Of a DNA stretch of 64,000 nt, positions 49,901 through 62,818 are shown in pieces. Position 1 is the stretch's first letter, and each line of letters starts with the position of its first letter. Under the pieces are notes generated by a model. That model had not been told where the DNA came from. It searched no databases and was given only the letters and a program-made list of their open reading frames with translations. A program made the position numbers and the translations under genes. Origin of the DNA: Mesodorylaimus sp. YZB2_4 (taxonomy: Eukaryota; Nematoda; Enoplea; Dorylaimida; Dorylaimidae); NCBI GenBank assembly GCA_030248295.1, contig JASANH010001684.1, positions 62,001-126,000 on the forward strand. Direction: 5' to 3'.

Positions 49901-52900
49901 GCCTCGTTGGGGTTTCTGCAGGCGAAAAAAATTTTTAATTTCATCCGTGGAAACCTAAAAATGTGTCAAAGGGACATGAATCGCACGCTAGCCGAGGGTT
50001 GAACGAAATATGTAGGTATGTGAAGATCCCTTACTCCTAGGATGCTCGAGGATCCAAGACCCCTCTCGCGCACACCTCCTTAGTGGTAGCTGGCCTACCA
50101 GTCGGGAGGTCCTCAATTCGAACCCTGTAGAGGCGCGACTGGAAATCGATCCTCTGCACGAAGCCGGCAGCTAGGAGCGTCATCCGTCAGGACGATGTTT
50201 CAGCCGTGAGCTAGGCCGGAAGACTTAGTTGGCTGCCCTAAGGTTTTGGCATGGTGCAAAAGGTCCACCGGTCACTTACTCCAGTAATAGGGACCCAGTC
50301 GTATTGCACCTGGGAATAAAATTGCACCTCTTCTCCAGAAATAAAAGCTGAGTCTTGCACACTATGCGCTACTGGCAACCTAACAGCTCGAAAAATACCA
50401 TGCCAGATCGATGGAAGGAGCTTGCCTAGCTAAGCCTTGACTTTTTTGGATCGGTGGTACGGGCTTGGGAAATACAAAAGTACAGTATGTAGGTTTAGCT
50501 TCGAGCGAAGTGCCTCGTCTTTGTGCGCCTTACACTTTGCTCTCTTGCGACATGCGTGAGGGAAACTTTAGCAGAAAATAAACCCTTGAACCCTCAAAAT
50601 ACACCCACGTAACCTGCCTGCACTACCATCCTGCTTTTTCAGACACATCATTCCGACGGGTATTCTCTGCTGGCGAGATATTTAGCAGCAACAGCCAGTT
50701 TGGCTGCGCTCCACAACAGGATTTTACAGACTGCAGCAAAAATATTTGTTTCAACTTGAGATTCAGAACAATCGATGGATCGTGTAATAACTTTCAAAAC
50801 CCATTCTTTGGTGCTGCTGCAACACCTTTTATTCGATTAAAGACACCTTCTTACGATGATGGAGTTTCAGCACCGACTTGTAAGTTTGGGTTCAGATATG
50901 AATTGAGGGCCTGATTTGAAGGTGCAATTGGACATGCCAGAGTCGGGACTTTCGCACGGAGATAGGATTCTGGGGTCTGATGGAATGTGCATAAATTGCT
51001 TAAAAAGCGTGCTGCCAGTCCCCGCAGCTCCCTTGTAGACAGTGTGATATGCCATGTGGTCAGGCGCTAGATGGGTGCAAATTTATCCTGCTGATGAATG
51101 GTCACGGCTTCACTGGATCAGACTGCGGCACAAAAACGTGTTTTTCAGCCACAGTTCGAGGTGGTCGGCCAAGTGCCCGCGATGTTTCACGTTTTCTGCT
51201 CAGCTCCCCTCAACTGGTCATCAATGATAAATTTAATGCACTAATGATGCAGTTTGGTCAATTCGTCACGCACGACATCACAAAAACTTCACTTTTGCCC
51301 ACTGATAAATGCATCGGATGCACTGAAATTCCTGGTCGTTGCACGCCGATCAAAGCCGACCCAGCCGATCCCCGATTCGGTTGTCAAAGCCCACCTTGTT
51401 GTATGTCCTTCACACGGGCGGCCCCCGTTTGTGGTACTGGAAGCAATAGTCCACGGGCGCAATTGAATGAGAATACAGCATTTGTGGATGCTTCTGTCGT
51501 CTACGGCAGTTCGATGACTGATAGCAATCGATTGAGAGATGGAGCCCTTTTGAAATCGACGGCCTTCAATGGACACAATTTTCTGCCATTCAATGCTCAA
51601 CAGTGTTTGGGACCCACAAACTGCAATGCCAATTTTGACGCGGGAGATAACCGAATCACAATTTTTGTGGGCCTAGCAGCCATCCACACATTATTTCTTC
51701 GTGAACACAATCGCATAGCACAATCACTGCAACGGCAGAACCCGCAATGGACTCCGGATCGAGTGTTCCAAGAAACGAGGAAGATTATCGGTGCTGTGAT
51801 GCAAGCTGTCACTTATAAGGAATGGCTACCTGGCGTGCTGGGCAGCGGGCTGGCGAGTAGTCTAGGCCCGTATAAGGGTTACGACGACAAGTTAAACCCG
51901 TCAATTGCCAGCGAATTCACACACGCTGCCATGCGATTCGGACACGGACTAATTCAAGAAAGTTACGATCGATTGGATATCAATGGCCAACCAATCACTC
52001 AAGGCGCCATGCGATTTGATGAGGGCGTGCTCAAACCGCAGAAACTCCTGTTCGAGGGCGGAGTGGACCCGATTGTGCGCGGAATGCTGAACACACCATT
52101 GAAGAAACCCCAACGAATTACGACAATTGTGACTGAGAAAATGTTCGGAAGTTCAGATTTGGCTGCTATAAATCTTCAACGAGGACGGGATGTCGGCTTG
52201 CCGGCCTATAACGACTGGAGAGAATTCTGTGGTTTGAAAAAAGCTAGCACATTCGACGATTTGAGTAGCGAGATATTGGATAAAAATGTTAGGACAAACT
52301 TGCAAACTGGTTTCAAGACACCTGGTGAGTTTGCTCGGACGAAATCGTTTTTTAACCACTAACCTTGCAAACTTTGGTTAGATACCATTGATCTATACGT
52401 GGGTGCACTGGTCGAGGATCCAGTTGTTGATGGATTAGTCGGACCAACGCTCGCATGCTTGATCGGAGACCAGTTTAAGAGGATAAGGGACGGAGACAGG
52501 TAAGGAGGCCAGTGGTTTGCAGAATATATGCGCATACTGTAAACTAGCACGTAGGTGGGAGTGTAAACGTCAAATGAGTTGAACAGCGTACCATTTACAA
52601 GAAGAGAAATTTTTTACAAAATTTGCTGGAAGCATGCCTTACCAGCATTGCAGGAAAAAAGGAGACCGCGAGGAGCGTATAGGTGCTCTCAAAACGGCCA
52701 GGGAAGAAGGACTCCATGAGACTGAGACATCGTCAACTTGAAGGGTCTCCACTTGCACTACCTTCCAGGCCATTGCACTTTTTCAGGCTGTGGGATAAGT
52801 CTGGAACACGTATCTCTTACTATATTCGCATGTTAACCAGGTCCTTTTGATCGTGATTGATTCACGGCGGCTCAAATCTGCAGGACGCCCCACCGTATGA

Positions 52901-54118
52901 TCGCCCGCAACAGCCCCTATCTCGCAATACTTATCGTGACTCCCGTTTATAGGCAGTCAGGTTTGACATAGAAGTCACAAATAGCTCTGCTCTGCATAAA
53001 TTTTGCGCACACATCACTACTTACAGAATGGCTGTCAATAGGCGCTGTGATTCTGCTGTAAATTTTTGAAAATAAATAGTCAAAGGCAGAGTTAAGGTGC
53101 CTAAGCTTCGGAAAGTCTACGCAAAATTGTCCTGCCTCTGCTACGTCGTCGTTACTCTACTCCTTTCCTTGTTGTCATCGTTCCCTCCCTCTGAACTAGA
53201 AAACGAGTATTCTGGAACTCAATTATGGCGAAAGCACTTTAATAAAAATATGTTTTTTCGTTGACCCATCGATTCCAGCGATTCGCATGTTGGCTGATCT
53301 ATTTTTGACCTTCCTAAAGCATACTTTTAGCAGTGCTTCTGGCAGGCTGGTCTAAGCAAGCACTGTCCTATCTGCTGATAAGCATGCCTACAGTACGTAG
53401 TTTTTTATATATAGCCAATTAAAGGCTCTTTGTGTACTGGACGGGTGCCTATATCCTTCTTGCTTTACTTCTTGAAAAAACATCACCTTTGCTTAGCCTT
53501 GAGATTGTGGCTGAAGCATCAAATTAGTGTTTTGCTCAATACATCGGCTAGCGGATATCTTGATGTCAGCCCCGTCTTCTTGGGTCCTGCACCTCGACCT
53601 GTAGCTGCCGCCAGATTATTCTCTTAATTGCAAATAATCCAACTGGCGGGAAAGCCTCCGAGTTCGAGACCTATTGACTGAGTCAGAGTGCGAAAGAGGC
53701 AGTTACAGCAGTTTAGATACAGTCACTGCGACTTTGATCGTCTTTGGTTTTTTAACCCAACATACATGCATAGAAGGCTATCAGTTTGACATGATCGTCT
53801 TACCCTATCTCCGTGTCTGGGAGCTGCAGTATAAGCGGGACCAGCAAAAGCGGAAAGCGAAGGCAAACTTTCACATGTAGTGTCCTCTGTCAGTGCTCGA
53901 GGAACTTCTGTTTCAGGTTCTGGTATCAAAATCCTGCAACATTTACGCCAGAACAATTGGTGGAGCTCGAGAAAATCACCTTCGCAAGAATATTATGCGA
54001 CAATGCGGATGGCTTCACGACGGTCCCGCCCAAAGCTTTTGAGGTACCGACGGGTTCAAATAATTTCGTGCCTTGCACAACAATTCCAGCTATGGACCTG
54101 AGCAAATGGTCAGAGTGA
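46955..54118 (+). CDS. ShKT-domain animal haem peroxidase, gene A
   Basis: Seven phase-matched exons: 46955-47270, 47655-47822, 49091-49705, 50643-50879, 51149-52324, 52382-52499 and 53917-54118, up to 943 residues. The start is uncertain; ATGs at 46955, 47000 and 47072 are in frame. A basic stretch and the hydrophobic segment WAFILISICSGWDSFA act as signal peptide or anchor. An ShKT domain follows (CCDQHEWCSFWATIGEC...NCQLACNTC), with one extra Cys pair. Next is a long Thr-rich mucin-like tract, a Pro-rich linker, then the peroxidase domain. Visible peroxidase motifs: RTIDGSCNNFQNP, QFGQFVTHD (distal His), LREHNRIA, EFTHAAMRFGHG (proximal His) and LQRGRDVGLPAYN. Nematode relatives (MLT-7, SKPO) act outside the cell, in cuticle cross-linking or defence. 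A paralogue follows downstream. Confidence 0.9.
49177..49370 (+). repeat. Thr-codon simple repeat (mucin-like tract of peroxidase A)
   Basis: Nearly continuous ACN codons with scattered TCN, CCN and GAA. They encode about 65 residues of Thr/Ser/Pro, a likely O-glycosylated stalk between the ShKT and peroxidase domains. Confidence 0.85.
50066..50335 (+). repeat. tRNA-derived SINE (family 2)
   Basis: In the third intron of peroxidase A. It has an A-box-like TAGTGGTAGCTGG and a B-box-like ATTCGAACCC at about 50116-50125, spaced as in a tRNA, followed by an unrelated body. It differs from the family 1 element. Only one copy was recognised in the window, so the family status and 3' end are provisional. 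Confidence 0.5.
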
Positions 54119-56684
54119 CCGGCCTTAGTTCGACGAAGGAACCGAATATGGCTCATCAATTATGCAAATTATTTAAACTGTCACTCAAAGTCATTTATTT
54201 TGCTTAGACGGGTGCCACGCCACAGGTAAGGTAGAGAAGGCGTGACTCCTTCTAGTGCGTCTTTTGAATTTCTGGACCATATATCTACATTTTACTTTCT
54301 TATTCGTGTTCCTTGTTTGATAAATGCTGCTTCTAATGTTTTTTATCAGGTTTCGATAATGATGGTGAATTATTCATAGTCAGGACCCGTGATGTACCTG
54401 TACCTGTACATGCTGTACTCGTACCTGTCCTGTGGTGCATGTAATTTTGTCATGAATTATTTTAAAACATGGCAGCCATGAGTTTAGATGTTAGTTAATA
54501 CGTTATGAAATTATTTGCCAATTGTCTGCTTCATTCAGTGTTGTTGCCTAGATATTGCTGTACTGGACATTCTTAACAATGTTCGACGGACAGAGGAGCA
54601 ATTTTTCATGGAAGAAACTGGTCACTTCCAATTTATGAGGTTATGAGAACACGATCACGAAATTATTAATCATTCGCAGATGTCCAGGGTAGCCGTATGC
54701 ACGCGAGACCAGTTGTAGAATTTGAATTTTCGTGTCGAACTTTTCCTTTGATCGGAATCTGAATCTTGTCCTCCAGATGGTCGCGAATAGAAACAAGGGC
54801 CATTGTGAAACTTGCGAGCCTATTCTTGTAGGAGCATATTTATAACTGTCATTGGTCGGTCAGAATAAGGTAGGAAGTTTAAGAATACTTTGAAGTATTG
54901 GACATTATTCCTAATGTACGATGAAGCGTCACTTTTTTCCACATTCGTGCACAATTGAATTTTAGGACCTCAACTTGAATAGAACCACCAAGTGACGCAA
55001 TAAGTACGATACAGAGAAAAGGTGTTGTGTACTATGAGTTTCACTCGAATCTGTGAACTTAGCTGACAGGCAAAGGAAAAGTAGTAGTCGGCTAACAAAT
55101 TGACCACTGGAGTCAGGGAAATAATTATTCACGATTGTTCTAAGAGAAAATTAAAATTTCAGACCTAAAAGCGGACGGTGTTTACCGTTTTTATTCCCAA
55201 AATCAGTGCCTGCTGAGTATCTGTTTTTTATTTTTTAAGTCAGAAGTCCCGTCGTTTTTTCCCGATCTTTCTATCAGAAACACCATGACATTGCACCATG
55301 AAGCCGTCCATAGAGACATACTTAAACTGACTCAAGGGGGGGGGGGCCATTTGAGGAGAAATAATCAAAGCAAACCCGTCTAGTCGAGGTGGATCGACTA
55401 CTCGCAGTAAGTGCGAGCTAAACTCGAGAAGGCTCATCCAGTGTAGTCTCCGTGTCCCCCTCTAATCTTTCGTGTCTCGCCGTGAAGGTGCTTCGAATGC
55501 GGACTCCAGGTCCTGTCCAGTATGTCCTCGTCGAGGTGCTCCGACTGAAGCCGCAAGCTGCCGTGTGGCCTGTTGGCAATTGTCAAAGTAGCCCCACTCA
55601 AATGGGCAACGTCAAAACATACGGGGAACATACCAAGTTGGTTCCGAATGTGTAAGAAACTGTGCAGCACGAGGCCGAAGCCAACATAACCACTGATCTA
55701 TGATTTACTCGCATCTTCAGTATCTTACAACAACTGGATATAAGGCAATTTTTCATTAAGTCGTAAAAATGCATGAGATAAATTGACCTCAGGCTGGCAC
55801 CAACTAAGTTATTATATATCCCTGAGATTACGGCTCATGATTACACATGGGCATACATTTTCAGATTTCTTCTTCGAAGTGGTTGATACCCTCGAGTGCG
55901 CGTGTGCATAAAAATAATACATCACTTCGGGATCAGAGGTGGAGAAAATGGTTTTTCAGCACCTTTCAAGGAACACGAGCCTTGGCGTGGTTCATACCCG
56001 TTTCGGCGCCCCGATTTCTGCGCTCTCGCCCTTTGGTCTATTCACTCTGAAATATGCGTAGTGGCCATTTAGGGTTCTGCCACAATGACTCCGCTCGTTG
56101 ATCATTTTTTAAATACACATGTTCGAGTGTCGGTTGCCAGTTTGCACAAAATGCATGGGTACTACATCGGAGACGAACAAACGAATCCATACGGCCACCA
56201 CCATTAAAACGGTGCCATAGGCGAGGAAATAGGGAAGAAAGTAAAAGTCGGCCCGTTTCGAAAACAATAGCGGTCATTGAATGAAGTCGGGACAAGTTTT
56301 CTCACTTTCTAACTTCTTAACTGAACTGGACGCCATTTACGGGTGGCATTTTGTCCATGAGTGCGCAAGTGCATATCCTGCCGAGTGGACACGAGCCTGG
56401 GTGTGGTCTCTAGGAATGAAATGACTATGTTCACACTGTCCCCTTCACTTCTCGTCAAACTCTGTCGGTTCGGACATGCAGCACTTTTCGTGATCCGTCT
56501 TGCCTGGTTTTCAAATATGGCTAGCCCTACATACGGCTGAGACATATATCTGGTTCGTACAGTCCAAGACCATTGGTCAATTTAATTTTTATCTGTAATT
56601 CAGGACTATAAGTATTTTTCGATACTCTTGTCAAGTTTTTACTAGTTTTTTCTCCTTTGTAAAGTTGGGCAGCAAAGACGAGAA
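54119..56684. other. Spacer between the two peroxidase genes
   Basis: About 2.6 kb with no supported gene. It contains an 11-G tract (55336-55346) and short diverged similarities between about 55890-56000 and 56350-56420 (GAGTGCGC..GTGCATA and ACACGAGCCT.GG.GTGGT). It should hold the 3' end of gene A and the promoter of gene B. Confidence 0.4.
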
Positions 56685-59600
56685 ATGCGTACTGTATTTG
56701 AAGTGATAATGCCCTCCGTGGAGGATGGGGACTGCGCTGCTTCAAGGAAGCTCTATTTTTCAAGAGATAAACGAGTCAAGAATACAAAACTCGGATTACC
56801 ACTAAATCGATCACCATTCATGTTTATACTGATCATTTTTTTCATAATGATTGTGCCAGGTATACAAATTTTTACAACTAAGTTTTTGTTTTTATGTCCT
56901 TAATTTTTTAGCAACTGGCCAAATAAAGCGTGGTTTTAATTGCCGAAGTGGATGCTGTGATCAGCACGAATGGTGTCAATTTTGGGCGAGTGTGGGTGAA
57001 TGCTTCAATAATCGACGATGGATGTTGCCAAATTGCCAATTCGCTTGTAATACTTGTCCATTTGGTGAGTTATGAATTGAACCCCTTTCACAGCGTGGAC
57101 ATTCAGCACTGCGTTTACCGGTGTAACTTTGGTAGGTGCCTCCCAAAATGCATCCAGGCTGGGAGAGTCTTATTTAATTTGGGCTGATTGTGCATGGTCT
57201 AACACTTTTTCCGCAGTAATTAAAAGGAGATCAAGCAAAAATTTATTCAAGAACAAACAGTTTTTTTGACACAGTATTCAAGAGCGCTGATAAAATCTCA
57301 ATGCTGGCACGCGATCAATGTACTCGCTTATTACAGTATTGCCTTCGAAATGTTTTAGTCGAGTTAAAATATATCTGCATTTAATTCATGGAGTGGAAAG
57401 TTAATTTTCCATCAGGAAATATTTTATCGCACATGGATCACTAAACAGGCACCAAGATCAGTTACTTTTAAATGTATAGTGATACACCAAGAATCTCAGC
57501 GGCGAGCGGTTGATTCCCGCTCAGGGCTGGTGAAAATGATCGTTTCTACAGTATTTCTTGATTCCAATGTGAACCATTTCCTGCCCCAAAAAATTTCTAT
57601 ACCTGCATTCTTTTCTTCAGTCCGCACCGTCAAATAGAGAGATTATCATTTTTTAACTAGTTTTCGTAGAAGTTCTCAGCCTGACTGAAATTTCCATCAA
57701 TAGCTGCCTCGGTAATTATGTTAGTCAAATATTTTTATTGTCTTTTCTTTTACACTTGTCCTACATTTTAAACGTGTGCGATTTAAAAAAGGACACCGCT
57801 GTCAAAATAACCGAAAGTAACTTTTTATAAAATTCTTTTCCGACTTCTGAAAACTTGCGAGCGTGCTTAAAGCGTATAAGTCGTTTTGAATAGGTGATTT
57901 TTCTGATGAATGATTTTGAAAACACGCGAAGATGATGCATCATTTTACAGTGGCCTCGAAAATATGCGGACCACTGCCCAGCAGACATTCCATATTTGTG
58001 TGCGCTCGTTGACGGGACGAGGAATTCATGTGTCGCTCTTCTTCGCGGACAAATTATTCTTGTCGAAATAAAAGCGCACACCAAAGGCGGGTTTGTATTT
58101 TAGTAATTGGAGCATGATTTGACTCTGCGCGCATAGAAGGCATAGGTGAAGCGTTAATTTTTTTCCAGAAGTGGAAATCAGATAAGATCAGTTTTCTGAC
58201 TTCGTTGCGGGCACGTGTACTTTCGAGAGCACTTTTATGGTTATTGGCGAAGATAAGAGGGTGTGAAAATGAAAGAGTTAGGGCGAGATAGGGTGCATCA
58301 GAAGGCAAAGGGGAGACTGGATATGTAATGAGCAGGTGAAGAAAGAAGCTTAAAAAAAGTATAGCCGCACTTCACCCTTGAGAGCCAGGTCCGACATTGT
58401 GTCCCAAAACCCAGCCCGATTCATAATTTGGGTTTTTTTTGCGTCAGCTGAGCCACCGTCAGCAGATAATAACGAGCTCTGACCTGATCTCTTGTCGATT
58501 CGCAGTCAGAGATTAGGTCAGCCAGGTCCTAATTTTGAAAGTTTGGTCAGTCAGAATCCATGAAAAAGCCTTTTGCTTTTCGGCAGGGGTGAGCTTGAGT
58601 TTTTGGCCGGGTTTAGAGAGTGATTTCTTGTCTTGAAACAGGCATTACTGCAAATTTATTCATATACTACTGAGAAATTATCTTTGCAACAGGCAAATTT
58701 TGCAAAAATTTTGGCGGGGCCCCACCCTGCACTCCACCCCCACTCGGGCGATTGGTGCTCATCCTTGAACTCTAAATTGGGAGGCCAGGGAATACTCTTT
58801 TACTTACCTCCCAACTCGTCCCTCACGATCAGAGGAGACTTTCGAGTAAAGCCGCTGCAATAACTCAAAATATTTTCAAAATGTGTGAAATATGCGTCAT
58901 ACTGGTAATATACTTCACTGAATAAAAGTGGTTTTTTTGTTTTAGTCAATTTTTTTTAAATATGGATTTTATTTGTTGGGTTTGGGTTCATTAGCGAATG
59001 ATGTCCGTTGGTTTCGAATCGACGGATGTTGGTGTTCCAAAAACGTACCCAGTGCCCCCATCTACTACAGTAATTCCAAATGAGAGTCGGACTGTGGCGT
59101 GACTGAGAAATCGTCTGTCCCTCCGTACATTTCGCAGAATGATGGCAATCCCTCAAAATATTTTCAATGGGTTAGGTTTGACTTTTTAAAAAGGGGTTTG
59201 AGTAGTTTTGGGTTGGGCTCGACTTCAAAATTTTCGGGTTGGGTTTGGGTCCATTTGTGAACTCATTGTCGGATCTGGCTTGAGGGCACGGATCTGAGTT
59301 TGGTGATGTGATAAAATATGAAGTAGGACAAAAAATGGGTCTACAAATTTTAACATCAACGAGAACTGTTATTTCTTGGCTTTCCGCTAGTCAGAAATCC
59401 ACATTAAAAATTACGATGCATGTGTCAGATGCGCTTGGTTTGCAATCTGGTATTTTTCTAGCTTCCCATCAAAGATTTCCGTTTCGGCCTCAATTCCAAC
59501 AACCTCGGCAGCAATTACCCGCGCCCGCTCCAGCGCCGTTTGTCCCGTCGGCACCTCCTCTTTTGCCTTCTCCGGCGCCGCCACCGGAATTTAAGCAGCC

Positions 59601-62600
59601 TCAGCCACAGCCACAACCTCAGCCACAACCCTTGCCTCTTCCACCGTTCGAGCCGCAGCCTCTTCCGCAGCCTGCTCCATTACCAGCACCAGCACCAGCG
59701 TTGGCTCCACCACCAGAACCTCAGCCAGTCTCGCAGCCACAACCTGTTCCGTCACCAGAGGCAGCATCAGCGCCAGCGCCAGCTATCGCTTTACCACCAG
59801 AACCCCAGCCTGCTCCACTTCCTGTGTCTGCCTCCTTACCAGCTCCCGCTCCCGCTCCTGCTCCGTTACCGGACCCTTCCCCTGCATTTGTCCCAATTGC
59901 TCTTCCACTAACACCCCCACCACTTGCTCAAGCGAGCCCACCACCGCAACAGCTACCACTCGCATCAGCGGCACCAGCAGCTGCTATCAGAGGAGACGAT
60001 CCTGCTCGCTGCGAGGATATCCGGAGAAACAACCCAAACAATGCCATCAGCCTCCTCCGACAAGACGGCATCCTGGTGGAAAGAGAAGACGTCTCGTTTC
60101 GGCGCACAATAACTAGTCAAGATATTTTAAATAGTGATTCCCAATTTAATTGCGCTCCGCAACAGGAACCCAGCGATTGTGGTCGAAATGTTTGCTATAA
60201 TCTTCGTTTCAGAACCATGGATGGCACTTGTAACAACTTCCAGAACCCTTTGCTCGGAGCCGCTGCAACGCCATTTATTCGATTACGACCACCAAATTAT
60301 GACGATGGCATTGCTGCACCGACGTGTAAGCCCTCTTATCAGACCAAATTTTCAGGTTCTCCACCTTTTTCTTTCTTAGCTTCTGTCCGAGGTGGTCGGC
60401 CGCCAGCGCGCGAAGTTTCGCGTCAGTTCCTTGCGTCGCCTGCCATGTCCACAAACACGGTATTCAATTCGTTGCTGATGCAATGGGGACAATTTATCAC
60501 CCACGACATTTCCAAGACGGCCCTTTTGCCCAATACCTTGTGCGTGGGTTGTGCAGACACGCCCGGAAAGTGCGCACCCATTCCTGTCGTCGATGAGAGC
60601 AATAAATTCGGTTGTAAAATTCCACCTTGCTGCATAGGATTTTCCAGGGCGGCCCCTGTGTGTGGCACCGGCACGACGAGGGCTCGACTTCAACTCAACG
60701 AGAACACAGCTTACATAGACGCGTCCATGGTTTACGGTAGTTCCGTACCAGATAACTCGAATTTGAGAAACGGTGCATTCATGACTGTGGGCACCTTCAA
60801 TGGGCACGGAAACTTTCTTCCTTTTGATAATTCCAAATGCTCGTCGCCAGAAAGCTGTAGCGCGGATTTTAGTGCTGGCGATAGACGATTTGTGATATTT
60901 GTTGGACTGGCGGCCTTGCATACACTCATGCTCAGAGAGCACAATCGACTGGCTGCCGCCTTGCAACAGCGCAACCCACATTGGAGTGCCGACAGATTGT
61001 TTCAAGAGACGAGGAAAATTGTTGGGGCTGAGTTACAGGTGAGGCATGAACATTCTGCTGTAATGAGTCTGGGTCTACGTTATTGGATGGAGTGACCAGT
61101 AAAGCTTTTCATCTAAACTACGTAGCACGCCTCCGACCAAGTCTCTGGCTGAAACGTCACCCCGACGGGTGATGCGCCGCTGCCAGCTTTGTGCAGAGGG
61201 TCGAATTCCAGGGGAGCTTGCATAGATATCCCGCTAATAAGAGTGAAGAGCAAATGCTGGTCACCCGAAACAACGTAAGCTCAATGCACCAGCTTACTAG
61301 AAACCACATTTTACCAATGGCATTCAGAGATCTGTTGCAGGCTATCACATACAAAGAATGGCTACCAAAAGTTCTCGGTCCGGCCATGGCCAGTTCGATC
61401 GGTAGTTATGCGGGCTATAATCCTCAGATCGATCCATCAATCGCCAGCGAATTCACTCACGCCGCCATGCGAATGGGTCACGGCATGATCCAAGAACTGT
61501 TCAATCGAGCAGATTCCAATGGCAATCAAATGAGTGGTATGCAATTCGATGATGGGGTATTGAAACCCGAGAAATTACTCTTCGATGGGGGCATCGATCC
61601 AATCATTCGTGGCATGATGAGCATGAGCTTAAAGCGACCAAGTAGATTAACGCCTGCAATTACTGAAAGGATGTTTTTCGGACGAGCTGACTTGGCAGCT
61701 ATCAACGTGCAACGAGGACGCGATGTGGGATTGCAGTCTTATAACGATATCAGAAAATTTTGCGGGTTAAGCCGAGCTCAATCATTTGGTGAATTTTCGA
61801 GAGAAATATCGGATCAGGGTGTGCTGAGTCGATTGCAACAGCAGTTTGGAACACCAGGTCAGTCTAAAGCCAGCAGGGGCAGCCATTTTGGGTATACAGT
61901 AGCCAGTGGTTGGCCAGGTCCAGTCAAGAAAAATGAGAGGGTGACTGTGCTGCGGACAGACCACGCACGTGCAAGTTTAGCCACCAAACGCAGATATGCG
62001 CACTCGAGAATGAAGGGACGCATTGTACGAGACGATTCTCACTGAATCTCATCTCCACAGCATTACAAAACTACACAATGGCTTGGTTGCCCCACGGAGA
62101 GCATGGTGAAAAAGCTTCGTTGCGGCTGAATCTACAGCTCGGCTTCGAGCTGTTCAGTCCAGTCGGTCCCAAAAGTCTGGCTTGGATCTGTAGCTGCCTC
62201 TGACAGCGCAACAAATGTCGTTGAATTTGTTAGACATTATTTCACATTGTGGCTAAATAAAACACACTTCACATTTTGTGCGGATAAAACATATAGGTTG
62301 AATTTTTATTAGGCTTTAGTGCTATAGCCTCTCTAATCTAAAAATACACATTGCGTTCCTCTCTTCCGCAGATAACGTCGACTTGTATGTTGGTGCAATG
62401 ATGGAAGATCCGATCGGCGGCGCCATGATCGGACCCACCCTTGCATGCATCATTGGTGATCAGTTTAAACGTATCCGAGATGGAGACAGGTAATTTAGTT
62501 TCCCGCTGTACAGGAGGCAAGTAATCCCCACAAATGTTACGGATGGGTGGTTGTCTATGGAGGGATTTTTAAAATTTCTAGAATATTAGAGCCTCCTAGC

Positions 62601-62818
62601 TTTCCAATTTTAGATTCTGGTTCGAAAGTCCAGCCGCATTTACAGCAGACCAATTAGCTGAGCTGAACAAAGTAACCCTGGCTAGGATTCTATGCGATAA
62701 TTCGGATGGTTTCGAAACAGTGCCCACCGATGCATTCACACTCACTGCTCCGGCGTCTTGCTCATCGATAGCACAAATGGATTTGAATAAATTTTCTGAT
62801 TCAGCATCCAAAAAATAA
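56685..62818 (+). CDS. ShKT-domain animal haem peroxidase, gene B
   Basis: Seven phase-matched exons: 56685-56859, 56912-57064, 59462-60325, 60380-61038, 61341-61857, 62372-62489 and 62614-62818, 896 residues. The hydrophobic segment FMFILIIFFIMIVPA serves as signal peptide or anchor. The ShKT domain (CCDQHEWCQFWASVGEC...NCQFACNTC) is close to that of gene A. The linker is Pro/Ala/Gln-rich instead of Thr-rich. The peroxidase domain shows RTMDGTCNNFQNP, QWGQFITHD (distal His), LREHNRLA, EFTHAAMRMGHG (proximal His) and VQRGRDVGLQSYN, and ends RFWFESPAAFT...LARILCDN. The 54-base intron at 60326-60379 keeps the frame open and is easily missed. The donor at 61858 is GTCAGT, weaker than usual. A tandem paralogue of gene A, with a likely similar extracellular oxidative role. 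Confidence 0.9.
59510..59990 (+). repeat. Pro/Ala/Gln-rich coding repeat in peroxidase B
   Basis: Low-complexity codons encode PAPAPAP, QPQPQPQPQP and LPPEPQP-type words over about 160 residues between the ShKT and peroxidase domains. Open frames on other strands here are by-products of this composition. Confidence 0.85.

Noticed and set aside
59540-59974. Other-frame open stretches over the Pro-rich linker
   Set aside because: By-products of the low-complexity composition of peroxidase B.
60326-60379. Open reading through this 54-base segment of peroxidase B
   Set aside because: Gene A has an intron at the same place and phase, and removing the segment restores the conserved sequence before SVRGGRP.
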